Positions 8,963-17,400 of a DNA stretch of 64,000 nucleotides are shown one piece after another (the stretch's first letter is position 1; each line of letters starts with the position of its first letter). The translations under genes were made by a program, and so were the position numbers. The notes beneath the pieces were generated by a model, which had not been told where the DNA came from, did not search any database, and saw only the letters and a list, made by a program, of their open reading frames with translations. Origin of the DNA: Streptomyces nymphaeiformis (GTDB lineage Bacteria > Actinomycetota > Actinomycetes > Streptomycetales > Streptomycetaceae). The stretch is taken from assembly GCF_014203895.1 (NCBI RefSeq), contig NZ_JACHJY010000002.1, positions 62,001 through 126,000 on the forward strand, written 5' to 3'.

Positions 8963-10270
8963 TTGACCACCTACCGCCAGCCGGGTCTCGTCCTCACCGA
9001 CCACCGCTTCCCCGTCCCCCTCGACCACGCCCGTCCCGACGGCGAGCGCATCGAGGTCTTCGGCCGTGAGGTCGTCGCGAGCGACAGGGCCCGCTCCGGC
9101 CAGGAGGAGCTGCCCTGGCTGGTCTACCTGGAGGGCGGCCCCGGCTTCGGCGCCCGCCGCTTCATCGGCCCGCAGGCCTGGCTCGGCCGCGCCGTGCGGG
9201 AGTTCCGCGTCCTCCTCCTCGACCAGCGCGGCACCGGCCGCTCCACCCCGGCCAACCGCCAGACCCTGCCGCTGCGCGGCGGCCCGGCCGAGCAGGCGGA
9301 CTACCTGGCCCACTTCCGCGCCGACTCCATCGTCAAGGACTGCGAGCTGATCCGGCGCCGGCTCACCGGCGGCGCCCCCTGGACCGTCCTCGGCCAGAGC
9401 TTCGGCGGCTTCTGCGCCACCCACTACCTCTCCACCGCCCCCGAAGGCCTGGACACCGTCCTCGTCACCGGCGGCCTGCCCTCCCTGGACGCCACCGCCG
9501 ACGAGGTCTACCGCGCCGCCTACCCCCGCGTCCTGCGGAAGAACGAGGCCCACTTCGCCCGCCACCCCCAGGACGCCGAACGGGCCCGCGCCATCGCCGC
9601 CCACCTCCTCGACCACGAGGTCACCCTCCCCGGCGGCGGGCTCCTCACCGTCGAGGCCTTCCAGTCCCTCGGCATCCTCCTCGGCTCCGGCGAGGGCACC
9701 CACCAGCTCCACCTGCTCCTGGAGGGCGCCTTCGTGCCCACCCCGGGCGGACCCGCGCTCTCCGACACGTTCCTCGAACAGGTCCAGGCCCACCTCTCGT
9801 ACGCCGGACACCCGCTCTACGCCGTACTCCACGAGGCCATCTACGCCCAGGGCCGGGGCCCCACCGACTGGGCCGCCGAGCGGGTCCGCGCCGAGCACCC
9901 CGAGTTCGACGCCCGCACGGCCCTCGCCGAGGGCGCGCCGCTGCTCTTCACCGGCGAGACCGTCCACCCCTGGCACTTCACCACCGACCCCGCCCTGCGC
10001 CCGCTCCGCGAGACCGCCGAACTGCTCGCCGCGCGCACCGACTGGACCCCGCTGTACGACCGCGAGCGCCTCGCCGCCAACGAGGTCCCGGTCGCGGCCG
10101 CCGTCTACCACGACGACATGTACGTGGACACCGCCCACTCCCTGGAGACCGCGCGCGCCGTACGCGGCCTGCGGACCTGGGTGACCGACGAGTTCGAGCA
10201 CGACGGGGTGCGGGCCGGCGGACCGCGCGTCCTCGACCGGCTCCTCTCCCTCGCGCGGGGAGAGATCTGA
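8963..10270 (+). CDS. alpha/beta hydrolase, proline iminopeptidase family
   Basis: 435 aa. The oxyanion-hole block is EGGPGFGAR near residues 53-61. The nucleophile elbow is GQSFGG with Ser146. A C-terminal acid/His pair is likely in YHDDMYVD and FEHDG. The family removes N-terminal proline or hydrolyses related amides. TTG at 8963 follows AGGAG and gives the expected N-terminus (TTYRQPGLVLTDHRF); a GTG at 8921 is possible but has a poor ribosome site. Confidence 0.85.
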   Translation: MTTYRQPGLVLTDHRFPVPLDHARPDGERIEVFGREVVASDRARSGQEELPWLVYLEGGPGFGARRFIGPQAWLGRAVREFRVLLLDQRGTGRSTPANRQTLPLRGGPAEQADYLAHFRADSIVKDCELIRRRLTGGAPWTVLGQSFGGFCATHYLSTAPEGLDTVLVTGGLPSLDATADEVYRAAYPRVLRKNEAHFARHPQDAERARAIAAHLLDHEVTLPGGGLLTVEAFQSLGILLGSGEGTHQLHLLLEGAFVPTPGGPALSDTFLEQVQAHLSYAGHPLYAVLHEAIYAQGRGPTDWAAERVRAEHPEFDARTALAEGAPLLFTGETVHPWHFTTDPALRPLRETAELLAARTDWTPLYDRERLAANEVPVAAAVYHDDMYVDTAHSLETARAVRGLRTWVTDEFEHDGVRAGGPRVLDRLLSLARGEI

Positions 10271-10352
10271 GGACACAGGTCATAGGATTCGCCGCGCAAT
10301 CGATCAGCAATGACACCGGGGCACGCGCCCCGGCCTGCGCGAAGGGGCCCGG

Positions 10353-11471
10353 ATGGCGGCACACGAGACACCGGCCTCCGGCCGGGAGCTGAAGTTCCGG
10401 GCCCTCATGGCGGAGCTGCGGCGCGGCATCCTCGACGGCACCTGGCCCCCCGGCAGCAAGCTCCCCACCGAGCGGGCCCTCGCCACCGAGACCGGCCTGT
10501 CCGTCACCACCGTCCGCCGCGCCTACGAGGACCTGGTGGCCCTGGGGCTCGTCGAACGGCGCCAGGGGGCGGGCACCTTCTCCGCCCACCGGCCCGAGCG
10601 GGACCGGGCCGACCGCCGGATCGTCGGCGTCCTCGTGCCCGACACCACCTTCTACTACCCGCGCGTCCTCCAGGGCATCGAGAAGGAACTCGCGGCGGCC
10701 GGCGCCCGGCTCGTGCTCGCCTGCTCGCACTACGACCCCGACGAGGAGGACGCCGCCGTCGAACGGCTCCTCTCCGCCGGGGTCCACGGACTGCTCCTCG
10801 TCCCCAGCCTGCACACCGCGACCGACCCGGGACGGCGCGCCGAGGAGCTCCTCGCCCTGCCCGTCCCCGCCGTCCTCGTCGAGCGCCGGCTCGCCGCCCA
10901 CGGACCCGGCGACCCCACCGAGCACGTGTGCACCGACCACGAAGGCGGCGCCTACGACGCCGTGCGGCATCTGCGGGCCCTCGGCCACGAGCGGCTCGGG
11001 CTCGTCGCCCGCACCGACGCGCCCACCACCGCGCCCATCGAGTCCGGCTTCGCCCGCGCGCTCGATGACCTCGGACTGCCCGCCGCCCCCGCGTACGAGC
11101 GGGACGTGATGGCCCGCTGGGACACGGACCGCGCCGACCGGGCGCTCGCCGCGCTGCGCGCAGCCGGTGTCACCGGCGCGCTCTGCTTCGGCGACCGGGA
11201 GGCCGCCCTGATGCTCGGGGCGGCCCGCCGCGCCGGGGTTCGGGTGCCCGAGGACCTGGCCCTGATCAGCTACGACAACGAGTTCGCCGATGTCGCGGAG
11301 ACCCCGCTGACGGCCGTCTCGCCGCCCAAGTACCAGCTCGGCCGCCTCGCCGCGCAGATCCTGCTCCGACGGCTCGCCGAGGGGGACGCGGCCCCGCTCC
11401 ACCAGGTGCAGCTGCGACCGCGCCTCGTGGTCCGGGCCTCCTGCGGCGGGCGGGCCCGGGGAGCCGTGTGA
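10353..11471 (+). CDS. GntR-type regulator with LacI-like sensor domain
   Basis: 372 aa. The N-terminal GntR winged helix (about residues 10-80) has the motif LPTERALATETGLSVTTVRRAYEDL. The C-terminal domain (about 90-360) is a periplasmic-binding-protein-like sugar sensor (IVGVLVPDTTFYYPRVLQG..., later GDREAALMLGAARRAGVRVPEDLALISYDN). The arrangement matches AraR/GntR-LacI chimeras that control sugar operons. It lies just upstream of a SIS-domain gene and a PIG-L deacetylase gene. A palindrome in the gap (11484-11502) is its most likely operator. Confidence 0.85.
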   Translation: MAAHETPASGRELKFRALMAELRRGILDGTWPPGSKLPTERALATETGLSVTTVRRAYEDLVALGLVERRQGAGTFSAHRPERDRADRRIVGVLVPDTTFYYPRVLQGIEKELAAAGARLVLACSHYDPDEEDAAVERLLSAGVHGLLLVPSLHTATDPGRRAEELLALPVPAVLVERRLAAHGPGDPTEHVCTDHEGGAYDAVRHLRALGHERLGLVARTDAPTTAPIESGFARALDDLGLPAAPAYERDVMARWDTDRADRALAALRAAGVTGALCFGDREAALMLGAARRAGVRVPEDLALISYDNEFADVAETPLTAVSPPKYQLGRLAAQILLRRLAEGDAAPLHQVQLRPRLVVRASCGGRARGAV

Positions 11472-11483
11472 AAAGTCCAAGCA

Positions 11484-11502
11484 ATGAGCACGAATTGCTC
11501 AT
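11484..11502. promoter_or_regulatory. candidate GntR operator palindrome
   Basis: ATGAGCA (11484-11490) and TGCTCAT (11496-11502) are perfect inverted repeats around the 5-bp spacer CGAAT. The site lies between the regulator gene and the SIS-domain gene, about 75 bp before the SIS start. Binding by the adjacent GntR protein is inferred. Confidence 0.45.
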
Positions 11503-11576
11503 GGTGTGCTCTGCTCCCACGCGGATACAACTCGGTCCGGACCCGCGAGGGCCCCTGTGAGGAGAGGACCCGGACC

Positions 11577-12524
11577 ATGAGCACCCGGATGACGAGCACC
11601 CACGTCGGCGCGGAGATCGCCGGCCAGCCCGACTGCTGGCGCCGCGCCGCCGAGACCGCCGACCGCGACGCCGCCCTGCTGCCCGCCCGGGGCGAGCGCG
11701 TCGCGGTCGTCGGCTGCGGCACCTCGTACTTCATCGCCCGCGCCTACGCGGCCCTGCGGGAGTCCCTCGGCGCGGGCGAGACCGACGCGTTCCCCGCCTC
11801 CGACGCGACCCCGCTCGGCCGCGGCTACGACCGGATCGTCGCCCTCACCCGCTCCGGCATCACCACGGAGGTCGTGGACCTGCTCGCCCGCGCCGCCGGC
11901 CGCGTCCCGACGCTCGTCGTCACCGGCGTCCCCGACAGCCCCGCCGGGCGGCTCGCCGACCGGATCGTCGACCTCGGCTTCGCCGACGAACGCTCCGTCG
12001 TCCAGACCCGGTTCGCCACCACCGCCCTCCAACTCCTGCGCGCAGGGCTCGGGGTGGACCTCGGGCCCGCGATCGCCGACGCCGAACTCGTCCTGTACGA
12101 GCAGCTGCCCGCCGCCTGGGAGCGGCGCGGCCAGTTCACCTTCCTCGGCACCGGCTGGACCGTCGGGCTCGCCGACGAGGCGGCGCTGAAGCTCCGCGAA
12201 GTGGCCCGCGCCTGGACGGAGTCGTACGCGGCGATGGAGTACCGCCACGGCCCGATCAGCATCAGCGACCGTTCGAGCCTGGTCTGCTGCATCGGCCCGG
12301 AGCCGTCCGGCCTCCGCGACGAGGTGGACTCCACGGGCGCGCTGTTCGCCGCCGACGCGATCGACCCGGTCGCGGCCCTCGTCCGCGTCCAGCGGCTCGC
12401 GGTCGCCCTCGCGGACCGGCGCGGCCTCAACCCCGACCGCCCGCGCCACATCTCACGCTCGGTCATCCTGGCCGGAGCGTTCCGCCCCACGGCGTCGGAC
12501 GCCGCCCGTATCCTGCGCTCATGA
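11577..12524 (+). CDS. SIS-domain sugar isomerase-like protein
   Basis: 315 aa with two SIS (sugar isomerase) domains, as in GlmS C-terminal halves and AgaS. The first has VVGCGTSYFIARAYAALRESL and the second TFLGTGWTVGLADEAALKLREV, followed by AMEYRHGPISI, a typical glucosamine-6-phosphate deaminase/isomerase block. No glutaminase domain is present. It probably processes a phosphorylated amino sugar. The start ATG at 11577 follows GAGGAG. The next gene overlaps its stop by 4 bp (ATGA), so the two are translated together under the GntR regulator. Confidence 0.85.
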   Translation: MSTRMTSTHVGAEIAGQPDCWRRAAETADRDAALLPARGERVAVVGCGTSYFIARAYAALRESLGAGETDAFPASDATPLGRGYDRIVALTRSGITTEVVDLLARAAGRVPTLVVTGVPDSPAGRLADRIVDLGFADERSVVQTRFATTALQLLRAGLGVDLGPAIADAELVLYEQLPAAWERRGQFTFLGTGWTVGLADEAALKLREVARAWTESYAAMEYRHGPISISDRSSLVCCIGPEPSGLRDEVDSTGALFAADAIDPVAALVRVQRLAVALADRRGLNPDRPRHISRSVILAGAFRPTASDAARILRS

Positions 12525-13270
12525 TCGACGACGAGAACCTCCTGGAGATGCCCGGCGACTGGCAGCGCGCGCTGTGCGTCGTCGCCCACCCCGACGACCT
12601 GGAGTACGGCTGCGCGGCCGCGATCGCCGCCTGGACGGACGAGGGGAAGGAGGTCGCGTACGTCCTCGCGACCCGCGGCGAGGCCGGCATCGACACCCTC
12701 GCCCCCGATGTCTGCGGCCCGCTCCGCGAGCAGGAGCAGCGGGACAGCGCCGCGGTCGTCGGCGTGGACACGGTCGAGTTCCTCGACCACCGCGACGGCG
12801 TGATCGAGTACGGGCTCGACCTGCGCCGTGACATCGCGGCCGCGATCCGGCGCCACCGCCCGGAACTCGTGATCACCCTCAACCACCGCGACACCTGGGG
12901 CGGGGGCCCCGGCGCCCCCTGGAACACCCCCGACCACCTGGCCGTCGGCCGCGCCACCCTCGACGCGGCGGCGGACGCGGGCAACCGCTGGATCTTCCCC
13001 GAACTGACCGAGGAGCAGGGCCTCGCCCCCTGGAACGGCGTCCGCTGGGTGGCGGTGGCCGCCTCCAGCACCCCGACCCACGCGGCCGACGCGACCCCCG
13101 GCCTGGACCGCGCGATCCGCTCCCTCCTCTGCCACCGCGCCTACATCGAGGCCCTGACGGACGAGGACCCGGAGGCCTACGTCCGCGACTTCCTCACCAC
13201 GGCGACGTCCCGAGCCTCCACCCGCTTCGGCGACCGCCCGGCGGTGACGTTCGAACTCTTCGGCAGGTAG
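12521..13270 (+). CDS. PIG-L/LmbE-family deacetylase
   Basis: 249 aa. The zinc-binding motif AHPDD is at residues 22-26, and the later metal His lies in TPDHLAVG. The family removes N-acetyl groups from GlcNAc-containing substrates (for example GlcNAc-PI, mycothiol precursors or chitin oligomers). It overlaps the SIS-domain gene and is in the same unit as the GntR regulator. Together these suggest catabolism of an N-acetylated sugar: deacetylation by this enzyme, then isomerisation or deamination by the SIS protein. Confidence 0.87.
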   Translation: MIDDENLLEMPGDWQRALCVVAHPDDLEYGCAAAIAAWTDEGKEVAYVLATRGEAGIDTLAPDVCGPLREQEQRDSAAVVGVDTVEFLDHRDGVIEYGLDLRRDIAAAIRRHRPELVITLNHRDTWGGGPGAPWNTPDHLAVGRATLDAAADAGNRWIFPELTEEQGLAPWNGVRWVAVAASSTPTHAADATPGLDRAIRSLLCHRAYIEALTDEDPEAYVRDFLTTATSRASTRFGDRPAVTFELFGR

Positions 13271-13309
13271 GGTCGGTCGGGGTCGCGGGCACCACGGGGG
13301 GTGGAGCTG

Positions 13310-13867
13310 ATGGCGTACGAGGCGCAGCTGTCGATCCGCCGAAGGGCGGTCCGGGGCGCGGTCGGCGGTGGGATCACGGGAGCGGTCGCGCCGGTGGCCG
13401 CGACGGTCGCCTACTTCCCGTACGGGCTGGTCGAGCTGCTGGGGCGGTACGCGTGGGCGTGGGGCCTCGGCGGTCTGGTCGTACTGGCCTGCGGCGTCCT
13501 CGGCACCTGGTCCGGCGCCCGGATCGGACGGGTGAACGGCGTCCGCGAGGTGGCCCTCGAACGGGGGGAGACCGTGCTGAGCGCTTACGCCGTCCGTCCT
13601 CCCCTGGTGGACGGACGGCCGTCCAAGCCGACGGACGCCCACCGTTTCGAGCTGCGCGTGACCAGCCGGGGCCTCCAGCTGTGGGACGGGTCCGACCGGC
13701 TCTGGAGCCATCCCTGGTCCGAGGTCCGCCTGACGACGGCTGACGGCGGCCTGCTCCTCGTCCACCACGGGGACCGGACGATCGCGGAGCTGTGGCCGGT
13801 GCCCGAGACGATCGGCTGGGATGCCGTGCTGCTCGGCGCCCAGCGGCTGCGCGCCCGCAGCCGCTGA
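13310..13867 (+). CDS. two-helix membrane protein with PH-like C-terminal domain
   Basis: 185 aa. Two hydrophobic helices lie at about residues 20-40 and 50-72, followed by a soluble beta-rich half (FELRVTSRGLQLWDGSDRLWSHPWSEVRL) that resembles YcxB/PH-like domains of small bacterial membrane proteins. No function can be assigned. The ATG at 13310 has GGAG four bases upstream; a GTG at 13301 is also possible. Confidence 0.65.
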   Translation: MAYEAQLSIRRRAVRGAVGGGITGAVAPVAATVAYFPYGLVELLGRYAWAWGLGGLVVLACGVLGTWSGARIGRVNGVREVALERGETVLSAYAVRPPLVDGRPSKPTDAHRFELRVTSRGLQLWDGSDRLWSHPWSEVRLTTADGGLLLVHHGDRTIAELWPVPETIGWDAVLLGAQRLRARSR

Positions 13868-13883
13868 GGCGAGCGCCGGCCGG

Positions 13884-14657
13884 TCACATCCTCGGCGAGG
13901 GCTTCAGGACCGCGAAGATCGCGCCGAAGGGGTCCGCGAGCCAGGCGATGCGGCCGACGTCGGGGATGTCGGCGGCGGGCATCAGGACCTGGCCGCCGTT
14001 GCCCTGGACCGAGCGGGAGGTCGCGTCGGCGTCCTCGACCGCGAAGTACGGGACCCAGGACGGCTTCATCCCTTCCTGGGCCTCCGCCGTGCCGCCGAAG
14101 GAGGCGTCCTCCTGGTCGCCCTCGGCGGTGGAGATGACGCGGTAGGTCATGCCGGGGGCGTCCATCTCGGCCCAGCGCCAGTCGAACAGGGACTTGTAGT
14201 AGGCGAGCGTGGACTCCGGGTCGGGGACGTGGAGTTCGGCCCAGATGAGGGTGTTGGGGGAGGAGGTCTTCTCCAGGCCCTGCACCGTCCCCGGCTGCCA
14301 GACGGCGAACTCGGCGCCCGCCGGGTCGGTGAGGTTGGCCATGCGGCCCGCGTCCATGACGTCGAAGGCCTCCGTGCGCGTGGTGCCGCCCGCGGCCTCC
14401 GAGGCTTTCTGGGTGGCGCTCGCGTCCGGGGTCTGGAAGTAGACCGTCCACGCGCTGTGCGCGCCCTCGTCGAGCGGCCCGAGCGCGGCGACCGTGGCGC
14501 CGTCCTGCTGGAAGAAGCCGTAGCCGCCGGAGTCCGGACCCGCCGACCGGAAGTCCCAGCCGAAGACGGCGCCGTAGAACGCGGCGGCGGCCTCCGTGTC
14601 GGGGCTGCCGAGGTCGAGCCAGTTGGGAGAGCCCTTGGTGAACTGCGTACCGAGCAT
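13884..14657 (-). CDS. two-domain VOC family protein
   Basis: 257 aa made of two tandem VOC domains (about 10-120 and 135-250; GSPDTEAAAAFYGAVFGWDF and LHVPDPESTLAYYKSLFDW). Length and sequence resemble the Cfp30B/27-kDa antigen type of actinobacterial proteins, whose reaction is not established. It is convergent with the membrane protein gene with a 16-bp gap. Confidence 0.82.
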   Translation of the reverse strand: MLGTQFTKGSPNWLDLGSPDTEAAAAFYGAVFGWDFRSAGPDSGGYGFFQQDGATVAALGPLDEGAHSAWTVYFQTPDASATQKASEAAGGTTRTEAFDVMDAGRMANLTDPAGAEFAVWQPGTVQGLEKTSSPNTLIWAELHVPDPESTLAYYKSLFDWRWAEMDAPGMTYRVISTAEGDQEDASFGGTAEAQEGMKPSWVPYFAVEDADATSRSVQGNGGQVLMPAADIPDVGRIAWLADPFGAIFAVLKPSPRM

Positions 14658-14754
14658 GGAGGTGTCCCGTCCTTATGTCGTACGTGGCCGAATGTGGTCA
14701 CCATGGCCGATCCTCACCCTTGAGCCCACGCGGCGCAGCCCCAATCGCCCTCTT

Positions 14755-15708
14755 TCATCCGGCCGGCCGACGGGCCGCCTCCTCCTCCAGATCCACGAGC
14801 AGCAGCTCGTTGCTGATCGCCACGCCCGCCCGGTAACCCCGGCTCACCGCGTCGACCACCTGCTCCTGCGGGCCCGTCACGTTCCCGGCCGCCCAGACGC
14901 CGGGCACGCTCGTCCGGCCGGTCTCGTCGACCGCGACGAACTCCCCGAACGGCGTCTCGCGCAGCTCCGCGCCCAATTCCCTCAGCACCCCGTCCCGCGC
15001 CGCGAGGCGCCGCGCCCCCACGAAGACCACCGCGCGCGGCACGAACCGCCCGTCGGCGAGCCGTACGCCGGTCAGCCGGTCGTCCTCGACGGCGAGCCCG
15101 GCGACCTCCCCGGCCACGACCTCGACCCCGGCCGCGTCGAGCAGCGCCGCGTCCCGGGCGGAGGGCTCGCCGGCCGTGTGGAGGAAGAGCGTCACGTCCT
15201 CGGACCAGCGCGAGACCATCAGCGCCTGGTGCGCGGGCATCGCCGGGTGGGCGATCACCCCGAACGGCAGGTCGCGGACCTCCCAGCCGTGGCAGTAGGG
15301 ACAGTGCAGCACGTCCCTGCCCCAGCGCTCGGCCACCCCGTCGATCTCCGGCAGCTCGTCGACGAGCCCGGTCGTCACCACCAGGCGCCGTGCACGCACA
15401 CGCGTGCCGTCCGCCAGGGACACCAGGAAGCCGTCGCCGTCCCGTGCCGCGCCGGTCACCCTGCCGTCCCGTACGCCCACGCCGTACGCCGCGAGCTCGC
15501 GCCGGCCGGTCGCCAGGTAGTCGGCGGGGCTCATGCCGTTCCGGGAGAGGACCCCCTGCATGTGGGCGGCCGGGGCGTTGCGGGGTTCGCCCGCGTCGAC
15601 GACCAGGGTGCGCAGCCGCGAGCGGCCCATGATCAGTGCCGCGCTGAGCCCGGCCGCGCCACCGCCGATCACCAGCGCGTCGTACGTGTGGTCCGTCTGT
15701 GCGTTCAT
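14755..15708 (-). CDS. thioredoxin-reductase-like NAD(P)/FAD flavoprotein
   Basis: 317 aa. The FAD Rossmann motif GGGAAGLSAA is near the N-terminus, the redox motif CPYC at about residues 135-138, and a C-terminal FAD block VPGVWAAGNVTGP at about 275-287. This is the TrxB fold, but substrates in this actinobacterial clade are not fixed. I chose the ATG at 15708, just before the FAD motif; the frame upstream runs into the divergent regulator gene. It is divergent from an XRE-cupin regulator, and the 67-bp gap holds a clear palindrome. Confidence 0.85.
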   Translation of the reverse strand: MNAQTDHTYDALVIGGGAAGLSAALIMGRSRLRTLVVDAGEPRNAPAAHMQGVLSRNGMSPADYLATGRRELAAYGVGVRDGRVTGAARDGDGFLVSLADGTRVRARRLVVTTGLVDELPEIDGVAERWGRDVLHCPYCHGWEVRDLPFGVIAHPAMPAHQALMVSRWSEDVTLFLHTAGEPSARDAALLDAAGVEVVAGEVAGLAVEDDRLTGVRLADGRFVPRAVVFVGARRLAARDGVLRELGAELRETPFGEFVAVDETGRTSVPGVWAAGNVTGPQEQVVDAVSRGYRAGVAISNELLLVDLEEEAARRPAG

Positions 15709-15740
15709 GCGTCGAGACTCGGTCGAAGCCGGCCGTGACC

Positions 15741-15767
15741 GCAAGAAATCTTGCCGGTTCTGCAAGA
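15741..15767. promoter_or_regulatory. candidate operator shared by flavoprotein and XRE-cupin genes
   Basis: GCAAGA-AA-TCTTGC (15741-15754) is a perfect inverted repeat. A third half-site GCAAGA follows at 15762-15767. All lie in the 67-bp gap between the divergent genes and close to both starts, fitting autoregulation by the XRE-cupin protein. Confidence 0.5.
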
Positions 15768-15775
15768 CTGGCGCC

Positions 15776-16363
15776 ATGACCGAAGACGACCGCATCGACG
15801 CCGTGCTGACCGAGGTCGGCCCCCGGCTCCGCCGGGTGCGCCGTGACCGGGGGGTGACCCTCGCCGAGCTCTCCGCCGCCACGGGGATCTCCGTGAGCAC
15901 CCTCTCCCGGCTGGAGTCCGGGCAGCGCAAGCCCAGCCTCGAACTGCTCCTGCCGCTCGCCCGCGCCCACCAGGTCCCCCTGGACGAGCTGGTCGGCGCC
16001 CCGCCGGTGGGCGACCCCCGGGTCAGGGCGAAGCCCATCGTGCGCCACGGCCGGACGATGTACCCGCTGACCCGGCAGCCCGGCGGGCTCCAGGCGTACA
16101 AGGTGATCCAGGAGAAGCCGTACGAGAACCCGGAGCCCCGGGTGCACGAGGGGTACGAATGGCTGTACGTGCTCTCCGGGAGGCTCCGGCTCGTCCTGGG
16201 CGAGCACGACGTCGTCCTGACCGCCGGCGAGGCCGCCGAGTTCGACACGCGCGTCCCGCACTGGTTCGGGCCGACGGACGAGGGGCCGGTGGAGTTCCTG
16301 AGCCTGTTCGGGCCGCAGGGGGAGCGCATGCACGTCAGGGCGCGCCCCAAGAAGTCCGGCTGA
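15776..16363 (+). CDS. XRE-family regulator with C-terminal cupin domain
   Basis: 195 aa. The helix-turn-helix lies at about residues 20-75 (GVTLAELSAATGISVSTLSRLESGQRKPS). The cupin sensor domain is at about 110-190 (HEGYEWLYVLSGRLRLVLGEHDVVLTAGE). It probably senses a small molecule and controls itself plus the divergent flavoprotein. The ATG at 15776 gives a normal N-terminus; the frame is open further upstream only as an overlap of the divergent gene. Confidence 0.88.
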   Translation: MTEDDRIDAVLTEVGPRLRRVRRDRGVTLAELSAATGISVSTLSRLESGQRKPSLELLLPLARAHQVPLDELVGAPPVGDPRVRAKPIVRHGRTMYPLTRQPGGLQAYKVIQEKPYENPEPRVHEGYEWLYVLSGRLRLVLGEHDVVLTAGEAAEFDTRVPHWFGPTDEGPVEFLSLFGPQGERMHVRARPKKSG

Positions 16364-16399
16364 ACCGTTCCCCCAGGGCAAGCGACCGCTTAGTATGCC

Positions 16400-16413
16400 A
16401 CCGACCGCTCGGT
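16400..16413. promoter_or_regulatory. candidate TetR-type operator before the acyl-CoA dehydrogenase operon
   Basis: ACCGA-CCGC-TCGGT (16400-16413) is an inverted repeat. A related half, CGACCGCT, occurs 19 bp upstream at 16383-16390, followed by a -10-like TAGTAT (16391-16396). The site lies 18 bp before the quinone oxidoreductase start and resembles TetR operators of acyl-CoA metabolism; the regulator is not in the window. Confidence 0.4.
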
Positions 16414-16431
16414 ACGGAGGAGGCATTCCGG

Positions 16432-17400
16432 ATGCAGGCATGGCGTGTGTACGAGAACGGCGAACCGGGCGCGGTGATGCGCCGCGAGGAGGTGGAACCG
16501 CCCACGCCCGGCGAAGGCCAGGTCCTCCTCCGCGTCCGCGCCGCGAACGTCAACTTCCCCGACGCGCTGCTCTGCCGCGGCCACTACCAGGTGCGGCCCC
16601 CGCTGCCCTTCACCCCCGGCGTCGAGGTCTGCGCCGAGACCGAGGACGGGCGCCGGGTCATCACCACCGCGGCCCTCCCGCACGGCGGCTTCGCCGAGTA
16701 CACCCTCGCCGACGCCGCCGGGCTCCTGCCCGCCCCGGACGCGCTCGACGACGCCGAGGCCGCCGCCCTGCACATCGGCTACCAGACCGGCTGGTTCGGC
16801 CTGCACCGCCGCGCCGCCCTGAAGGAGGGCGAGACCCTCCTCGTCCACGCGGCGGCGGGCGGCGTCGGCAGCGCCGCCGTCCAGCTCGGCAAGGCGGCCG
16901 GCGCCACCGTCATCGGCGTCGTCGGCGGACCCGAGAAGGCGGCCGTCGCCCGCGCCCTCGGCTGCGACCTGGTGATCGACCGCCGCTCCGAGGACGTCGT
17001 CGCCGCCGTCAAGGCCGCCACCGGCGGCCGTGGCGCGGACGTGATCTACGACCCGGTCGGCGGCGAGGCCTACCAGCAGTCCGCCAAGTGCGTCGCCTTC
17101 GAGGGCCGGATCGTGATCGTCGGCTTCGCGAGCGGCACCGTCCCCGCCCCCGCCCTGAACCACGCCCTGGTGAAGAACTACTCGATCCTCGGCCTCCACT
17201 GGGGCCTGTACGCGGCGAAGGACCCGGCCTCGATCGCCCGCTGCCACGAGACCCTGACCGGCTACGCCGCCAAGGGGCTCATCAAGCCGCTCATCGGCGA
17301 GCGCGTCCCCTTCGCCCGTGCGGCCGACGCCGTCCAGCGCGTCGCCGACGGCACCACCACCGGCCGGCTGGTCGTCCTCCCGGAAGGAGCCCACGCATGA
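16432..17400 (+). CDS. NADPH:quinone oxidoreductase / zinc-type alcohol dehydrogenase-like protein
   Basis: 322 aa medium-chain dehydrogenase/reductase. The N-terminal GroES-like half (VRAANVNFPDALLCRGHYQ) has no clear catalytic-zinc ligand set, as in quinone oxidoreductases. The C-terminal Rossmann half has the NADPH motif HAAAGGVGSAAVQLGKA near residues 140-155. The ATG at 16432 follows GGAGGAGG. Its stop overlaps the ATG of the next gene, so it is co-translated with two acyl-CoA dehydrogenases. Confidence 0.85.
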   Translation: MQAWRVYENGEPGAVMRREEVEPPTPGEGQVLLRVRAANVNFPDALLCRGHYQVRPPLPFTPGVEVCAETEDGRRVITTAALPHGGFAEYTLADAAGLLPAPDALDDAEAAALHIGYQTGWFGLHRRAALKEGETLLVHAAAGGVGSAAVQLGKAAGATVIGVVGGPEKAAVARALGCDLVIDRRSEDVVAAVKAATGGRGADVIYDPVGGEAYQQSAKCVAFEGRIVIVGFASGTVPAPALNHALVKNYSILGLHWGLYAAKDPASIARCHETLTGYAAKGLIKPLIGERVPFARAADAVQRVADGTTTGRLVVLPEGAHA

